Positions 19,610 through 28,832 are shown, counted from the first letter of the stretch. The stretch is 64,000 bases of DNA from Pseudovibrio sp. Ad37 (GCF_001623075.1 NZ_LMCF01000222.1:62001-126000); one strand, 5' to 3'. Made by a program: numbers and translations. Notes: generated by a model from the letters alone, not told the origin.

Positions 19610-20692
19610 TTGAAGTTGTCTGGTTCTATCAAACTCGTAACTGTCGCAGCTGTGACCGGTCTGCTCGGCTTACAGGGCATGGCTGTTGCACAAACAACTC
19701 CGAGCGGTGGAACCACACCTCAAGGCGCAAGAACTGTTGATCCGTATAATCCAAACGGATCAATCCTGCTGCCCTCTCCTCTCTCAAAAGCACCATTCAT
19801 TCCGCAGGTTTCTCCAACGCCGGAGACCATAAAAGGCGATCCGGCCTATGGTGCATTCCAGCGCGGGTGGTATCTGACAGCTCTGGCACTGGCAACCCGT
19901 CAGGCAGAAGCTGGCATCACCAGCTCCAAGACGCTGCTCGGTGTGCTTTACGAATCCGGCAGAGGTGTCCCTCAGGATCTGCCATTGGCCGCAAGCTGGT
20001 ATGAGCTCGCCTCAAATGATGGCGATCCGCAGGCAGCATTGCGCCTCGGCCTGCTCTATCTGGCTGGTGCTGGCACAACAGCTGACAAGGACAAGGCAGC
20101 CCAGCAACTGGAAAAAGCTGCTACTGCCAATATTCCCGAAGCACTCTACAACCTCGCCCTCCTTCATCAGGAAGGCAAAGTCCGCCCGAATGATCCCAAG
20201 CAGATCAAAGACCTGCTGGAACGCGCATCAGAAACCGGTGATGCCGACGCTATGCTGGAACTTGGCATCTACCTAAAGGACGGCCCGGAAGAAATCCGCA
20301 ACCCTCTCCGCGCTGCCTTCTGGATGGGCCGCGCCGCCCGTCGTGGACTAGTTCCTGCGCAGATTTACTACGCAACCCTACTGTTTAAGGGCGAAGGCCT
20401 CGTCCCGAATGAGACTGAAGCGGCAGACTGGTTCGAGCGCGCAGCAACCAAAGGCAACCCAATCGCCATGAACCGCCTCGCCCGCATCTACGCCAATGGC
20501 CGTGGTCGACCGGTTGATCTGATTGAAGCCTCTGCCTGGCAGTTCCACGCAAGCCGTCAAGGCATTCTGGATAGCGAGTTGGAAGCGATTTCCAATTCTC
20601 TTTCTCTGGAACAACAAGAGCAAGCTAGCAAACGCGCAGCAGCAATCGGAATTAAGATTGGTGCATCTCCAGTACTCCAATCAACCCAATAA
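19610..20692 (+). CDS. Exported Sel1-repeat (SLR) protein
   Basis: A 360-residue protein with a signal peptide (about 1-28, ending GMAVAQ), a Pro/Thr-rich linker, then at least five Sel1-like repeats (for example ARIYANGRGRPVDLIEASAW and LYLAGAGTTADKDKAAQQLE). Such alpha-helical solenoids bind partner proteins in the envelope. The frame is open from 19508, but TTG 19610 is chosen because GAGGA lies nine bases upstream and the signal peptide then starts correctly. It follows the ThiE-like stop by four bases, so they are probably co-transcribed. Confidence 0.85.
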   Translation: MKLSGSIKLVTVAAVTGLLGLQGMAVAQTTPSGGTTPQGARTVDPYNPNGSILLPSPLSKAPFIPQVSPTPETIKGDPAYGAFQRGWYLTALALATRQAEAGITSSKTLLGVLYESGRGVPQDLPLAASWYELASNDGDPQAALRLGLLYLAGAGTTADKDKAAQQLEKAATANIPEALYNLALLHQEGKVRPNDPKQIKDLLERASETGDADAMLELGIYLKDGPEEIRNPLRAAFWMGRAARRGLVPAQIYYATLLFKGEGLVPNETEAADWFERAATKGNPIAMNRLARIYANGRGRPVDLIEASAWQFHASRQGILDSELEAISNSLSLEQQEQASKRAAAIGIKIGASPVLQSTQ

Positions 20693-20869
20693 ATCTCAAC
20701 TGCAGTTATTTTGACGATAAACCTATGAGTTTTTGTGTAAAATTATCAAAATATACAGTATAGGAAACAAATATACTCCAGCACACATCACTTCAACTCA
20801 CAAACACTCAGCTTCGCGCAACGTCAGACGATTAATTTACTCAAGTCTTTTAATCGAAAAAGAAAACCC

Positions 20870-21082
20870 ATGAAGCAAATAAGTATATTCATCAGTCGCT
20901 TGGCGCTAGCCTTAGGAATTGGTGTAATTTCATTTCTGACATTTGGAGAAATGGTCAGAACTGGCTTACTTGATATTGGCGCTACCACCGCAATAGCTGG
21001 GCTAGGCAAGGTGGCGACTTTCGTTCTCAGCGTCGTCTTTGTTGAACAGATTACCAAGCGCAGAAGCGATAAAAAGCCCTAA
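20870..21082 (+). CDS. Small membrane protein, unknown
   Basis: A 70-residue protein with two hydrophobic segments (about 8-25 and 38-58) and a basic tail ending TKRRSDKKP, suggesting two membrane helices with both ends in the cytoplasm. It begins at ATG 20870 after an AT-rich leader. No family recognised. It stands alone between the Sel1 gene and efp. Confidence 0.55.
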   Translation: MKQISIFISRLALALGIGVISFLTFGEMVRTGLLDIGATTAIAGLGKVATFVLSVVFVEQITKRRSDKKP

Positions 21083-21284
21083 GGTTGTCCGCACTAACCT
21101 TGTGGATATGCACCGGAATGTAGGTTCACGGTGAGCATCCGCTCTTTTTCCTTGAAAATCGCGCGAAATTATGTTGCACAGACCTCCAGACAGGCTGCGA
21201 TCCTAGGCCCAGCGCCAATCCGTGCCAGCCTTTGCTAAAGCATATCCCTGACAAGGACCAACCGGACCTCAGATCAGGATACGC

Positions 21285-21326
21285 ATGAAAACAAAAGTTA
21301 AGAATGTGGCGCGTCAATCCAAGTGA
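21285..21326 (+). CDS. Possible 13-residue leader peptide upstream of efp
   Basis: ATG 21285 to TGA 21326 encodes [13 protein letters not shown], preceded by AGGAT and ending 41 bases before the efp start. Five of its 13 residues are basic. Translation is unproven. Confidence 0.2.
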   Translation: MKTKVKNVARQSK

Positions 21327-21367
21327 ACGCGACATACTCTGAACTTATCAAACTGATTGGTAGTTCT

Positions 21368-21934
21368 ATGAAACTCAATGGCAACGAAATTAAGCCGGGC
21401 CACGTGCTTATGCACCAGGACACACTTTGGGCTGCGGTTAAAGTTCAGCACGTGAAGCCAGGCAAAGGCGGCGCATTCGCTCAGGTCGAAATGAAAAACC
21501 TGCTCGACGGTCGCAAACTGAACGAACGCTTCCGCGCAACTGAGTCCGTTGAGCGTGTTCGCCTTGAGCAGAAAGACTTCCAGTTCCTCTATGAAGAAGG
21601 CGACATGCTGGTATTCATGGATAACGAAACATATGAGCAGCTCGAACTCCAGAAGGAATTCGTTGGTGAGCGCGCAGCATTCCTGCAGGACGGCATGACC
21701 GTCACTGTTGAACTGCACGAAGAAAAGCCAATCGGCATTTCTCTCCCAACCCACGTCACTCTGGAAATCGTCGAAGCTGACGCAGTTGTAAAAGGCCAGA
21801 CCCAGTCTTCCTCTTACAAACCAGCAGTTCTGGAAAACGGCGTACGTTGTATGGTGCCTCCATTCATCACCTCTGGTGAGAAGATCATTGTAGACACCGA
21901 CTCTGTTGAATACGTTCGTCGCGCAGAGAAATAA
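21368..21934 (+). CDS. efp: Translation elongation factor P
   Basis: Relieves ribosome stalling at polyproline. The frame is open from 21323, but ATG 21368 ([18 protein letters not shown]) matches the family start and gives 188 residues. The modified lysine is Lys33 in [14 protein letters not shown], the site lysylated by EpmA in many bacteria. Three beta-barrel domains are expected. It is followed 68 bases later by an inositol-monophosphatase gene, a common pairing in this class. The upstream ribosome-binding site is weak. Confidence 0.97.
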   Translation: MKLNGNEIKPGHVLMHQDTLWAAVKVQHVKPGKGGAFAQVEMKNLLDGRKLNERFRATESVERVRLEQKDFQFLYEEGDMLVFMDNETYEQLELQKEFVGERAAFLQDGMTVTVELHEEKPIGISLPTHVTLEIVEADAVVKGQTQSSSYKPAVLENGVRCMVPPFITSGEKIIVDTDSVEYVRRAEK

Positions 21935-22002
21935 TCTTAAAGCAATAAAGATGAGGCAGCATACGGTTGCCTCATTACCCATTCAGGAACGGTGAATAAA
22001 AA

Positions 22003-22797
22003 ATGGCACGTACGGCCCTTCTAAACGTAATGGTTCAGGCTGCGACAAAAGCTGGTCGCTCTCTGGCACGGGACTTCGGCGAAATTGAAAACCTGCAAGT
22101 ATCCCGCAAGGGCCCAGGTGACTTTGTCTCCCAGGCAGATCACAAAGCAGAAAAAATCGTTCGTGAAGACCTTCAAAAAGCACGCCCGACCTACGGCCTG
22201 CTGATGGAAGAATCCGGCGAGATCGAAGGCACAGACGGTCAGCACCGCTGGATCGTTGACCCGCTCGACGGCACAACAAACTTCCTCCATGGTATTCCGA
22301 TCTTTGGTGTTTCCATCGCTCTGGAACGCGCAGGTCAGATCGTAGCAGCCGTGATCTACAACCCGATCATGGATGAGCTCTACACTGCAGAAAAAGGCGC
22401 TGGCGCATTCTGTAATGACCGCCGTCTCCGCGTTGCAGCACGTAAAGACATGACTGACTGCCTGATCGGCACCGGCATTCCATTCATCGGCGTTGGCGAC
22501 CATGGCCGCGCGCTGAAGGAAATCCGTCACGTGATGGGTGAGGTTGCAGGCATCCGCCGCGCTGGTGCAGCTGCACTGGATCTGGCATGGGTTGCCTCTG
22601 GTCGCCTCGATGCATTCTGGGAAAACGGTCTGCATCCTTGGGACATGGCAGCAGGCGTTCTGCTTGTGCGTGAAGCTGGTGGCTTCGTGTCCGATGCCAA
22701 CGGCAAAGACGACATGTTCGAAACCCGCTCCATCATCGCAGGCAACGAATTCACACATCTTCAGATGCGTGAACTGCTGGCAAAAGCTAAAGCATAA
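22003..22797 (+). CDS. suhB: Inositol monophosphatase family protein (SuhB-like)
   Basis: Mg-dependent phosphatase of 264 residues with GDFVSQADHKAEK, EESGEIEG, the metal site WIVDPLDGTTNFLHGIP, and LHPWDMAAGVLLVREAGG. Family members hydrolyse inositol phosphates, and SuhB also acts in rRNA transcription complexes. It starts at ATG 22003 after GGTGA and is downstream of efp. A strong terminator follows. The precise substrate cannot be read from sequence. Confidence 0.93.
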   Translation: MARTALLNVMVQAATKAGRSLARDFGEIENLQVSRKGPGDFVSQADHKAEKIVREDLQKARPTYGLLMEESGEIEGTDGQHRWIVDPLDGTTNFLHGIPIFGVSIALERAGQIVAAVIYNPIMDELYTAEKGAGAFCNDRRLRVAARKDMTDCLIGTGIPFIGVGDHGRALKEIRHVMGEVAGIRRAGAAALDLAWVASGRLDAFWENGLHPWDMAAGVLLVREAGGFVSDANGKDDMFETRSIIAGNEFTHLQMRELLAKAKA

Positions 22798-22826
22798 GGC
22801 TTACAGCGCCCAAACCTAAGAATTCC

Positions 22827-22870
22827 AAAAGGCAGCTTGCTTCGGATCACTCCGGCAAGCTGCCTTTTTT
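22827..22870 (+). terminator. Rho-independent terminator of suhB
   Basis: GGCAGCTTGC and GCAAGCTGCC form a 10-base perfect stem with a 14-base loop, followed by six T, about 30 bases after the suhB stop. Confidence 0.9.
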
Positions 22871-22881
22871 GTTGTCCTCTG

Positions 22882-22914
22882 GAGCGTGTTCCGTTTGATT
22901 AGCTTCAATCAAAC
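22882..22914. repeat. Interspersed palindromic repeat, family B copy 1
   Basis: Short palindrome with arms CGTTTGATT and AATCAAACG headed by GAGCGTGTTC. It closely matches the element at 40872-40904. Both lie between genes, near the 3' ends of neighbouring genes. Confidence 0.6.
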
Positions 22915-22927
22915 GACAACAACTCAC

Positions 22928-25447
22928 CTACATCCGCACCTGAAACTTCTTCGCAAGCACCTTCACAGCGGCATCTTCGCTCAGGCTTGCAATGGCTTGA
23001 ATTTGTGCAGGCTCATCGAAGAAGCACTTCATCACTACAATCGCTGGTGATTGATCCCAATGCGCTCTGTCCACATGTGAAATCTCTTGCATGAGCCGCT
23101 GATGGAACCGGTGCAGAGCAAACTTTGTGCTGTGCTTGGTCAGTGTATCAATCGCATGTCTCTTGATTTCCGCAACAACAGTGCTTCGCCGCGCAGAGCC
23201 CCCCTGCCCAGTCGTAATATTGTGCTTCCTTGCATATTTCTGCATGGCATGCTGATCACCCGCAATCACCTTCTGAAGCTGTTTGCTTTGATAATGATGC
23301 ACGCCCCATCTGATCAACCGCGTGGCAACAAAGGCCACTGAGCCCAAAACAAACGCTCCGCCAATCGCAGCCCCAACGGGCCCAGCCGCAGCTGCAACGC
23401 CAGCCGCCGCAACGCCTCCAGTGGCCGTCGCAACAACACCCGCAACGCCGCCTACAGTCAGCGCAGCAAATCCAAGCCCGTCAACCGCAGACAAAACAGC
23501 CTTACCAATCTTGGTGTTTCGCGCCTTGGACTGATTGTTCGCGATGGTCTTTGTAATCATCGCCAGCTCCGCGTCCCGCGGTTGTGAAACCTTCCGCGAC
23601 CCGTCCAGCCCTGAAACTGGCACTTCCTGTCGTTCCGCGAACAAGCGATGCAGAGCCTGGGCCTTTTTACCGGTCTGATGGTGCTTAAAAGCTTTGATAG
23701 CCGTGACACTGGCATCATAAGCCGACAGACCAACTGCAAGCACACCAACGCCTGCTCCAACAGTACCAGCGGCATAACCCAACCCGGTCGTAACCAGAGA
23801 AACCCCTTCAACATTTGAGGTCAAAGCTCTTTCCGCAATCGCCATGCCATCAGCAACCATGGCAAGCCCCCACACTTCTGCAGAGAAAATACTCACATGC
23901 ATCTGTTTGTGGTAGTCATCTCGCATGGCCTTCGCCAGGTCAGCATTTTTGCCGTAATTGGCAACAAGCCCGGTCAGTGTTTTATGAGCCCGATCAGCCT
24001 CTCGCACTCTCTGCTTAAGTGCGCCCTCAAGATGATCCAGACCACCTTTCAAATGCGCGCTGTCACTGGTGGAACTCTCACCGTAATGCAGCGCCACTTC
24101 ATTGCGCAAAGCGGTCAGACACTCAGTCTCTCCAGCAGTCCCCTTCTCAGCTTTGACGTAAGCCTCCAAAGCAGCAGTCGCACGCGGCGATAAATCCGGA
24201 AACACGCCGTGCAGGGCAACCCCAAGTCCATTCTGAGAAACCTTGCCTGCTTTGACCGCCTGAGCCAACGAATCCAACAATGTCAGAGGAGAACCACCGC
24301 CCTTCTGCACATCCTTGACCATGCGGGACAGCGCAGCCACTTCAGCAATGTCCTTTTGCGCCTCAATAAACTGGGCCCCTTCAGAGTGAAAGGTATCCAG
24401 CGCTGCATCTGCGGCCTTCATGCTGGTGTAAGCAGAGCGTGCAGAGATCAGACTCTGGATCGCCCCCAAAGCATAATAGAAGCTGGTGAACCCAAAGCGG
24501 CCATAGGCAACGCCGTCCGTAATCGGTATTTCACCACGGAAAATCTCCGCACGACCATTCACGGCTCCGTTGATCAACGGCGTGACATTGTGAGGGAACT
24601 TGCCCAGAACGTTCCTCACAAGCCCCTCTGTCTGTACGCCCTCAACAGCAGCTCCTCGTGCAGTCACACGGGAGGGATGATACCCGGCGTCCTTGTCCTG
24701 CCCACCCGCAATCTCAGAAAGCTGCTTGGTCCGGACTTCATTCCATTCGCTCTGGCTGGCACGCAGCTGCGACTGCGCCCTGCCACCACCAAGCGCACGA
24801 TCAAGCGCGGGTTGTCTGTCCTCAATATGGCGCTGCAAATCTTCAACAACTGGACGCAGAACCCGCACAGTCTGCCGGTTCGGCGTCGCGCCTCGTGCAA
24901 CCCTTTTGAAGTGATCGACCAGAGTTTGTTTGGTCTCAGCCTGTTCAGGGTCAGAGAACGACACAGCCCCCAACTGCTTATGAAGGTCTGCAGCCCGCTC
25001 TTTCGTCAGCAAGCTTGGGTCTTTTGCAAAGGCCTGCAGCTCCTGCAGCATCCGGTTCTCAGCACCTACACCAGCAACCTTGTCACCAAACCGGGCCGTC
25101 TGGCCCAGATAATCACGTTGAACAGGCTGAAGTTTAAGGCGAGCATCCAGCAGCGCTCGCTCCATGGAGGAGATACCTTGCCCTGCTTCTGACCGTGCAT
25201 TTTGCCCGGACACGCCAGAAGCAGGAACACGCCGGGGCTGAAAACTTGCCAGAGAAACCCTGCTCTGCTGTTGAGGCGCCCGCCGCTCATGCCCACCAGC
25301 AACAGGCACTGCACAAAGCCGGTAAGGCATCCTCGCAGACTGAGTATTGGACCGCGCCCTTTCCGGTCTGGTCTCTGTCGACCCAGAAGCCAGACTGACA
25401 TTCGAACTGGCCGTGCTGGCCTGCGTTGATATTCCGGTATTCCTCAT
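22928..25447 (-). CDS. Candidate type III secretion effector, 839 residues
   Basis: Large protein of unknown family. ATG 25447 follows GGGAGGG and is preferred over upstream starts. Residues 1-50 are rich in Ser, Thr, Asn and Gln (MRNTGISTQASTASSN), typical of type III export signals. The middle is helical; two Gly/Ala-rich hydrophobic regions (about 560-590 and 680-740, for example GGVAAAGVAAAAGPVGAAIG) could insert in membranes. The CesT-like gene 22 bases upstream is the chief reason for the effector call. No secretion apparatus is in the window. A YopB-like translocator or other large exported protein is an alternative. Confidence 0.6.
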   Translation of the reverse strand: MRNTGISTQASTASSNVSLASGSTETRPERARSNTQSARMPYRLCAVPVAGGHERRAPQQQSRVSLASFQPRRVPASGVSGQNARSEAGQGISSMERALLDARLKLQPVQRDYLGQTARFGDKVAGVGAENRMLQELQAFAKDPSLLTKERAADLHKQLGAVSFSDPEQAETKQTLVDHFKRVARGATPNRQTVRVLRPVVEDLQRHIEDRQPALDRALGGGRAQSQLRASQSEWNEVRTKQLSEIAGGQDKDAGYHPSRVTARGAAVEGVQTEGLVRNVLGKFPHNVTPLINGAVNGRAEIFRGEIPITDGVAYGRFGFTSFYYALGAIQSLISARSAYTSMKAADAALDTFHSEGAQFIEAQKDIAEVAALSRMVKDVQKGGGSPLTLLDSLAQAVKAGKVSQNGLGVALHGVFPDLSPRATAALEAYVKAEKGTAGETECLTALRNEVALHYGESSTSDSAHLKGGLDHLEGALKQRVREADRAHKTLTGLVANYGKNADLAKAMRDDYHKQMHVSIFSAEVWGLAMVADGMAIAERALTSNVEGVSLVTTGLGYAAGTVGAGVGVLAVGLSAYDASVTAIKAFKHHQTGKKAQALHRLFAERQEVPVSGLDGSRKVSQPRDAELAMITKTIANNQSKARNTKIGKAVLSAVDGLGFAALTVGGVAGVVATATGGVAAAGVAAAAGPVGAAIGGAFVLGSVAFVATRLIRWGVHHYQSKQLQKVIAGDQHAMQKYARKHNITTGQGGSARRSTVVAEIKRHAIDTLTKHSTKFALHRFHQRLMQEISHVDRAHWDQSPAIVVMKCFFDEPAQIQAIASLSEDAAVKVLAKKFQVRM

Positions 25448-25469
25448 AGTGGCGTCCCTCCCAAACCAC

Positions 25470-25919
25470 TCAGACCAAAATATGCTCTGAGGACCACTGG
25501 CTTTCTGCGTCTCCGGCGTTGACCAGCGAATGGCGCAGCTGCAAAGCCTCACCAATAAAGCTCTTCAAAGCCTCCATCAGGTGTTCAACCGGATCAGTCA
25601 TTTGCAAAAGGAGGTGTTGCCGCACAGCATAGCGCTGCTGGGCATCGAGTATCAGGCCACAGGACGTCAGTTGGCCCACACGAGCCAACAGGGTTTTCAG
25701 TTGAGGCAATTCCAGATCATTTTCTGGAAACACATCAGCTTCCAGCTGAACCTCATAGCGCCGTTCCTGAAACCGCGCCCAAATCATTGTCGTAAGATGA
25801 TGTTCATCAGAGTGAAGGGCAACCTGCCCAGCTCCGTTCGGCGCCAGAGCAGGCAATTGAAGCTCCGCCGCCAAGCCATCAAATAGGTCTTGTAATTCCG
25901 TTTCCTGACATCGCTCCAA
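25470..25919 (-). CDS. CesT-like type III secretion chaperone
   Basis: A small acidic protein of about 149 residues resembling class I type III chaperones: an N-terminal helix (ETELQDLFDGLAAELQLPAL), a beta region around GQVALHSDEHHLTTMIWARF, and C-terminal helix (DPVEHLMEALKSFIGEALQL). TTG 25919 is chosen because GGGAGAG lies seven bases upstream; a TTG at 25964 is also possible. Such chaperones bind and stabilise one effector encoded next to them, here the 839-residue protein. The family assignment is by pattern. Confidence 0.6.
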   Translation of the reverse strand: MERCQETELQDLFDGLAAELQLPALAPNGAGQVALHSDEHHLTTMIWARFQERRYEVQLEADVFPENDLELPQLKTLLARVGQLTSCGLILDAQQRYAVRQHLLLQMTDPVEHLMEALKSFIGEALQLRHSLVNAGDAESQWSSEHILV

Positions 25920-26165
25920 AATGCTCTCCCAAACAACTGCATGAAGCAAAAGCGAACAGGACAAGCCTAGAGAAGCAGTTGATGCACAAGTGTATCGAAG
26001 AGCACAACCACACCGCCAAGTTGATATTTTATTTCCCTACAATTCTAATCATTGAAATAAAATAACCCAAACTCAATGAACGGTGCTGAAAAGAAGCAAC
26101 GTGTATGGATGCTCTCCTCACACGTTGCCTATCAGCCATGCGTAAACTCAAAGCAAAAGGTCTTC

Positions 26166-26582
26166 CTAAGGCTTTGGTCTTGCGGCTTCATGCAAAATTG
26201 CGGGTTTAATATCAAGCAGTTTGGTCTCGTTCAGGCAATCAAGACCCCGAACAGTAATCACACCATCTCCGATACTTAGAATTGGCAATTGAGAGACTGC
26301 AATAGGGTTGGGCCGATGAGGTGAGCGAAGCGCGAAACTCCCAATAAGGTCATCAGTTGAGTGCCTGCACCCTTTCTGCTGGATGAGAGATCTTTGCGTA
26401 TTTTCGAACCAATACAGCAACATAATCGCCTGCCCCGGCTGAAGGCCCTTTAATCCTGCCCAATAGTCTTGTTTCAAGATGACTTTGCATTCTGGCCCTT
26501 CAGGCTGAATGTTGTTCGGGCAATCCTCAACATCAAAATACGGGGTTTCAATATGCCCGATATAGATAAGTTCTCCAGTCAT
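26166..26582 (-). CDS. TrmO/TsaA family protein (tRNA methyltransferase-like)
   Basis: The 138-residue protein has the TsaA/TrmO signature GSFALRSPHRPNPIAVSQLP and the C-terminal LDCLNETKLLDIKPAI. TrmO methylates N6-threonylcarbamoyladenosine at position 37 of certain tRNAs. This copy is shorter than E. coli TrmO and could be a paralogue with another substrate. It follows the EamA gene by 10 bases, so it belongs to the TetR-controlled unit. Start ATG 26582 is clear. Confidence 0.85.
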   Translation of the reverse strand: MTGELIYIGHIETPYFDVEDCPNNIQPEGPECKVILKQDYWAGLKGLQPGQAIMLLYWFENTQRSLIQQKGCRHSTDDLIGSFALRSPHRPNPIAVSQLPILSIGDGVITVRGLDCLNETKLLDIKPAILHEAARPKP

Positions 26583-26592
26583 ACTATGCTCC

Positions 26593-27485
26593 TTAAACTT
26601 CTTCCCTGCCGGAAATCACTACGTAAATAAGGATCGTCACGACGATAATCGTGCCACCGATGAAGCTTTCCTGATGCGGTATCTCACCAAAAAAACCGAA
26701 GGCAAAAAGAGGGGCCAGCACCGTCTCTATCATCAGCAACATGCCAACCTCAGGCGCTGTGATATAGCGCGTCGCAACTTGAGAAAGGACACGACCAAAT
26801 GGAGCGGTAAACAATCCCATCAAGCCCATAATGACCCATGTGTTCAGGCTGTAAGTAGACGGCGCAGCAAGAAAAAACATAGCCACCGCCAACAGGAAAC
26901 CACCAACACCAACACTCGCCATGCGGCTGACACCTTGATACTTGCGCAAGAGTGTCTGGTTGAGAGACAAACACGTCACCGCCAGTCCTGCCAGTACATC
27001 CCCCATAAGAGTTCCGGACCCAAACGAACCGGAGACAACAATTGCAATTCCAATCATTATCGAAATGATAGAAATCCACGTTGTGCGTTTCGTCACCTCC
27101 CCAAGAAAAAGCCAGCTGAACGCAGCAGCTAATGCTGGTGAGATACTGAGGATAACAAAAGTGTTGGCGACCGATGTCAGCTTGATGCTCAGCACCAGCG
27201 AAGAAGCACTCCCCAGCATCAACAAGCCGGAAAACAAGACTGGCCATCCGCTCGCCCGCAACGCCCCAATCAACCCGCGCTCATCTCGCATCTGGATAAA
27301 GAATGGCATTGAGATAGCTGTAAAAAGCCCGAATAAGAATGCTGTATCAAACCCGAATACCGGATGAAGATCGGGTCAAAGCTCATCAACACAGCACCCA
27401 GCAGGGTGATAAGAATTCCGGATACTCTCAGATTTTTCTGGTCTAATGTGTACCCTGTTAGATAAGACCTGATGTATACCTTCAA
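26593..27485 (-). pseudogene. EamA/DMT superfamily transporter with a frameshift
   Basis: Drug/metabolite exporter-type membrane protein. The N-terminal part (LRVSGILITLLGAVLMSFDPIFIRYSG) is in one frame and the rest, from FDTAFLFGLFTAISMPFFIQ onward, is in another. The break lies at about 27347-27354, where one T appears to be missing from a GGTTT run on the coding strand. Restoring it gives about 297 residues and ten hydrophobic segments, the normal family size. The start is uncertain (TTG 27485, directly beside an operator). It may be a recent inactivation or a sequencing error. The intact downstream frame argues for a recent event. Confidence 0.8.
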
Positions 27486-27486
27486 T

Positions 27487-27508
27487 AATCATACCGCTAA
27501 GTATGATT
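27487..27508. promoter_or_regulatory. TetR-type operator, site 1
   Basis: AATCATAC, six bases, then GTATGATT: perfect 8-base arms immediately before the EamA coding region. The same arms recur at 27533-27560, next to the tetR gene. Confidence 0.75.
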
Positions 27509-27532
27509 TATGCAAACACACGCGAATGTCAA

Positions 27533-27560
27533 CAAAATCATACCATGTAGTATGATTTTG
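27533..27560. promoter_or_regulatory. TetR-type operator, site 2
   Basis: Perfect 11-base arms CAAAATCATAC and GTATGATTTTG around six bases, ending 16 bases before the tetR start. It shares the core AATCATAC-N6-GTATGATT with site 1. Confidence 0.8.
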
Positions 27561-27576
27561 TTGTAAAGGGCAAAGT

Positions 27577-28173
27577 ATGGGGAAGATCGAGCAAAACAAA
27601 GAGAAGAAGCGTCGTGCGATTCTGGAAGCAGCACAACACGTGTTTCTCTCAGAGGGCTATATACTGGCCAGCATGGACAAGATCGCTGATCAGGCTCAGG
27701 TCACAAAGCAAACGGTTTATCGCTACTTCTCCTCTAAAATCGACCTGTTTCAAGCAACCTTGATGCACATGGGATCCGATTCAGAAGACAACTTCTTCGA
27801 TCATCTAAAAAAGCCTGACAGAAAGGATGCTCTGGAAGGTTTTGGTGTAAGTTTCATCCATGCGCACTTATCCAGCAACCACCTAAGCACATTCCGCTTG
27901 CTGGTGGCCGAGAGCGCAAAAGCACCCGAAATAACAAGCACCTTCTTCTCGGTCGGCCCCAATGAAACCGACACAACCCTCGCCGCGTTCTTTACCGACA
28001 GGTTGGGATTGGCTGAACCAGACACCGCCGTCCGGCTCTGGACGTCAATGCTGCTTGGCTTCAGAGACTGCGTCTTGATGGGAATGCCCCGCCCTTCTGA
28101 TCAGCAGATAGAACAGCATGTTAAAGCCGCCACAGAGCTGCTGTTAGCCAACACGGCCAAGCAACAAGCCTAG
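27577..28173 (+). CDS. TetR family transcriptional regulator
   Basis: Repressor of 198 residues with the N-terminal helix-turn-helix at about 12-55 (RRAILEAAQHVFLSEGY, then MDKIADQAQVTKQTVYRYF) and a C-terminal ligand domain resembling the TetR C-33 type. It is divergent from the EamA gene, and two matching palindromes lie between them, so it very likely represses both itself and eamA-trmO. Start ATG 27577. The inducer is not evident. Confidence 0.92.
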   Translation: MGKIEQNKEKKRRAILEAAQHVFLSEGYILASMDKIADQAQVTKQTVYRYFSSKIDLFQATLMHMGSDSEDNFFDHLKKPDRKDALEGFGVSFIHAHLSSNHLSTFRLLVAESAKAPEITSTFFSVGPNETDTTLAAFFTDRLGLAEPDTAVRLWTSMLLGFRDCVLMGMPRPSDQQIEQHVKAATELLLANTAKQQA

Positions 28174-28307
28174 GCAGCCCAAAGGCAAGATAACGAGCAC
28201 TATTAACCTGAGAGAAATTATCCATTTAAATTTAGAGAATGCCCTTGACCTCAAGTCGACTTGAAGTGGCACTTTGCCGCCAACTCCTTATCAGGAAAGG
28301 CAAAGTC

Positions 28308-28832
28308 ATGCACACAACAAGTCTTCTGATCAATGCTATACTGCTTGGCATTGGCGCAACAATTTTCATGGATCTGGTCGCTTGGGTGCGCCTGCGTTTT
28401 TTCGCGATCCCATCTCTGGATTACCGGCTGGTGGGTCGTTGGTTGCTGAGCATGCTGCGCGGGCAGTTCCAGCACCAAAACATCATGCAGAGCTCTCCGC
28501 AGCCGTTTGAACGCTCCACCGGATGGATCGCCCACTACGTCATCGGCGCTGTATTTGCGTTCTTTTTACTGGCTGTGACCGGGCCCACCTGGCTGCAAAA
28601 CCCAACCATCCTGATGCCCCTCATAATCGGTCTGCTTTCAGTGGGCTTCCCCTTCTTCTTCATGCAACCAGCGTTCGGTTTTGGAATTGCTGCCTCCAAA
28701 ACGCCAGCGCCAACAATCGCAAGAACGAGAAGTCTTATCGCCCATCTTTCATTCGGAGTAGGCCTTTACCTCACCGGACTGTGCCTCAGCCTACAGCGTA
28801 TCGCCGAAAAGTGGGGACCGGTTTTCGGATAA
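28308..28832 (+). CDS. DUF2938 family membrane protein
   Basis: A 174-residue membrane protein with about four helices (near 5-25, 65-90, 96-118 and 145-165). It matches DUF2938 in pattern, for example DYRLVGRWLLSMLRGQF and GWIAHYVIGAVFAF. ATG 28308 is chosen because AGGAAAGG lies just upstream; the frame is open from 28239. The last dozen codons and stop lie inside a 45-bp palindromic repeat (28796-28840), so the C-terminus RIAEKWGPVFG derives from that element. Confidence 0.8.
   Translation: MHTTSLLINAILLGIGATIFMDLVAWVRLRFFAIPSLDYRLVGRWLLSMLRGQFQHQNIMQSSPQPFERSTGWIAHYVIGAVFAFFLLAVTGPTWLQNPTILMPLIIGLLSVGFPFFFMQPAFGFGIAASKTPAPTIARTRSLIAHLSFGVGLYLTGLCLSLQRIAEKWGPVFG

Noticed and set aside
24209-25192. 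327-codon open frame opposite the effector gene
   Set aside because: It lies wholly antisense to a gene with better start, composition and partner evidence; the protein is Arg/His/Gln-rich and matches no family.
26076-26279. 67-codon frame overlapping the TrmO-like gene
   Set aside because: Most of it is antisense to a recognised gene; no start signal.
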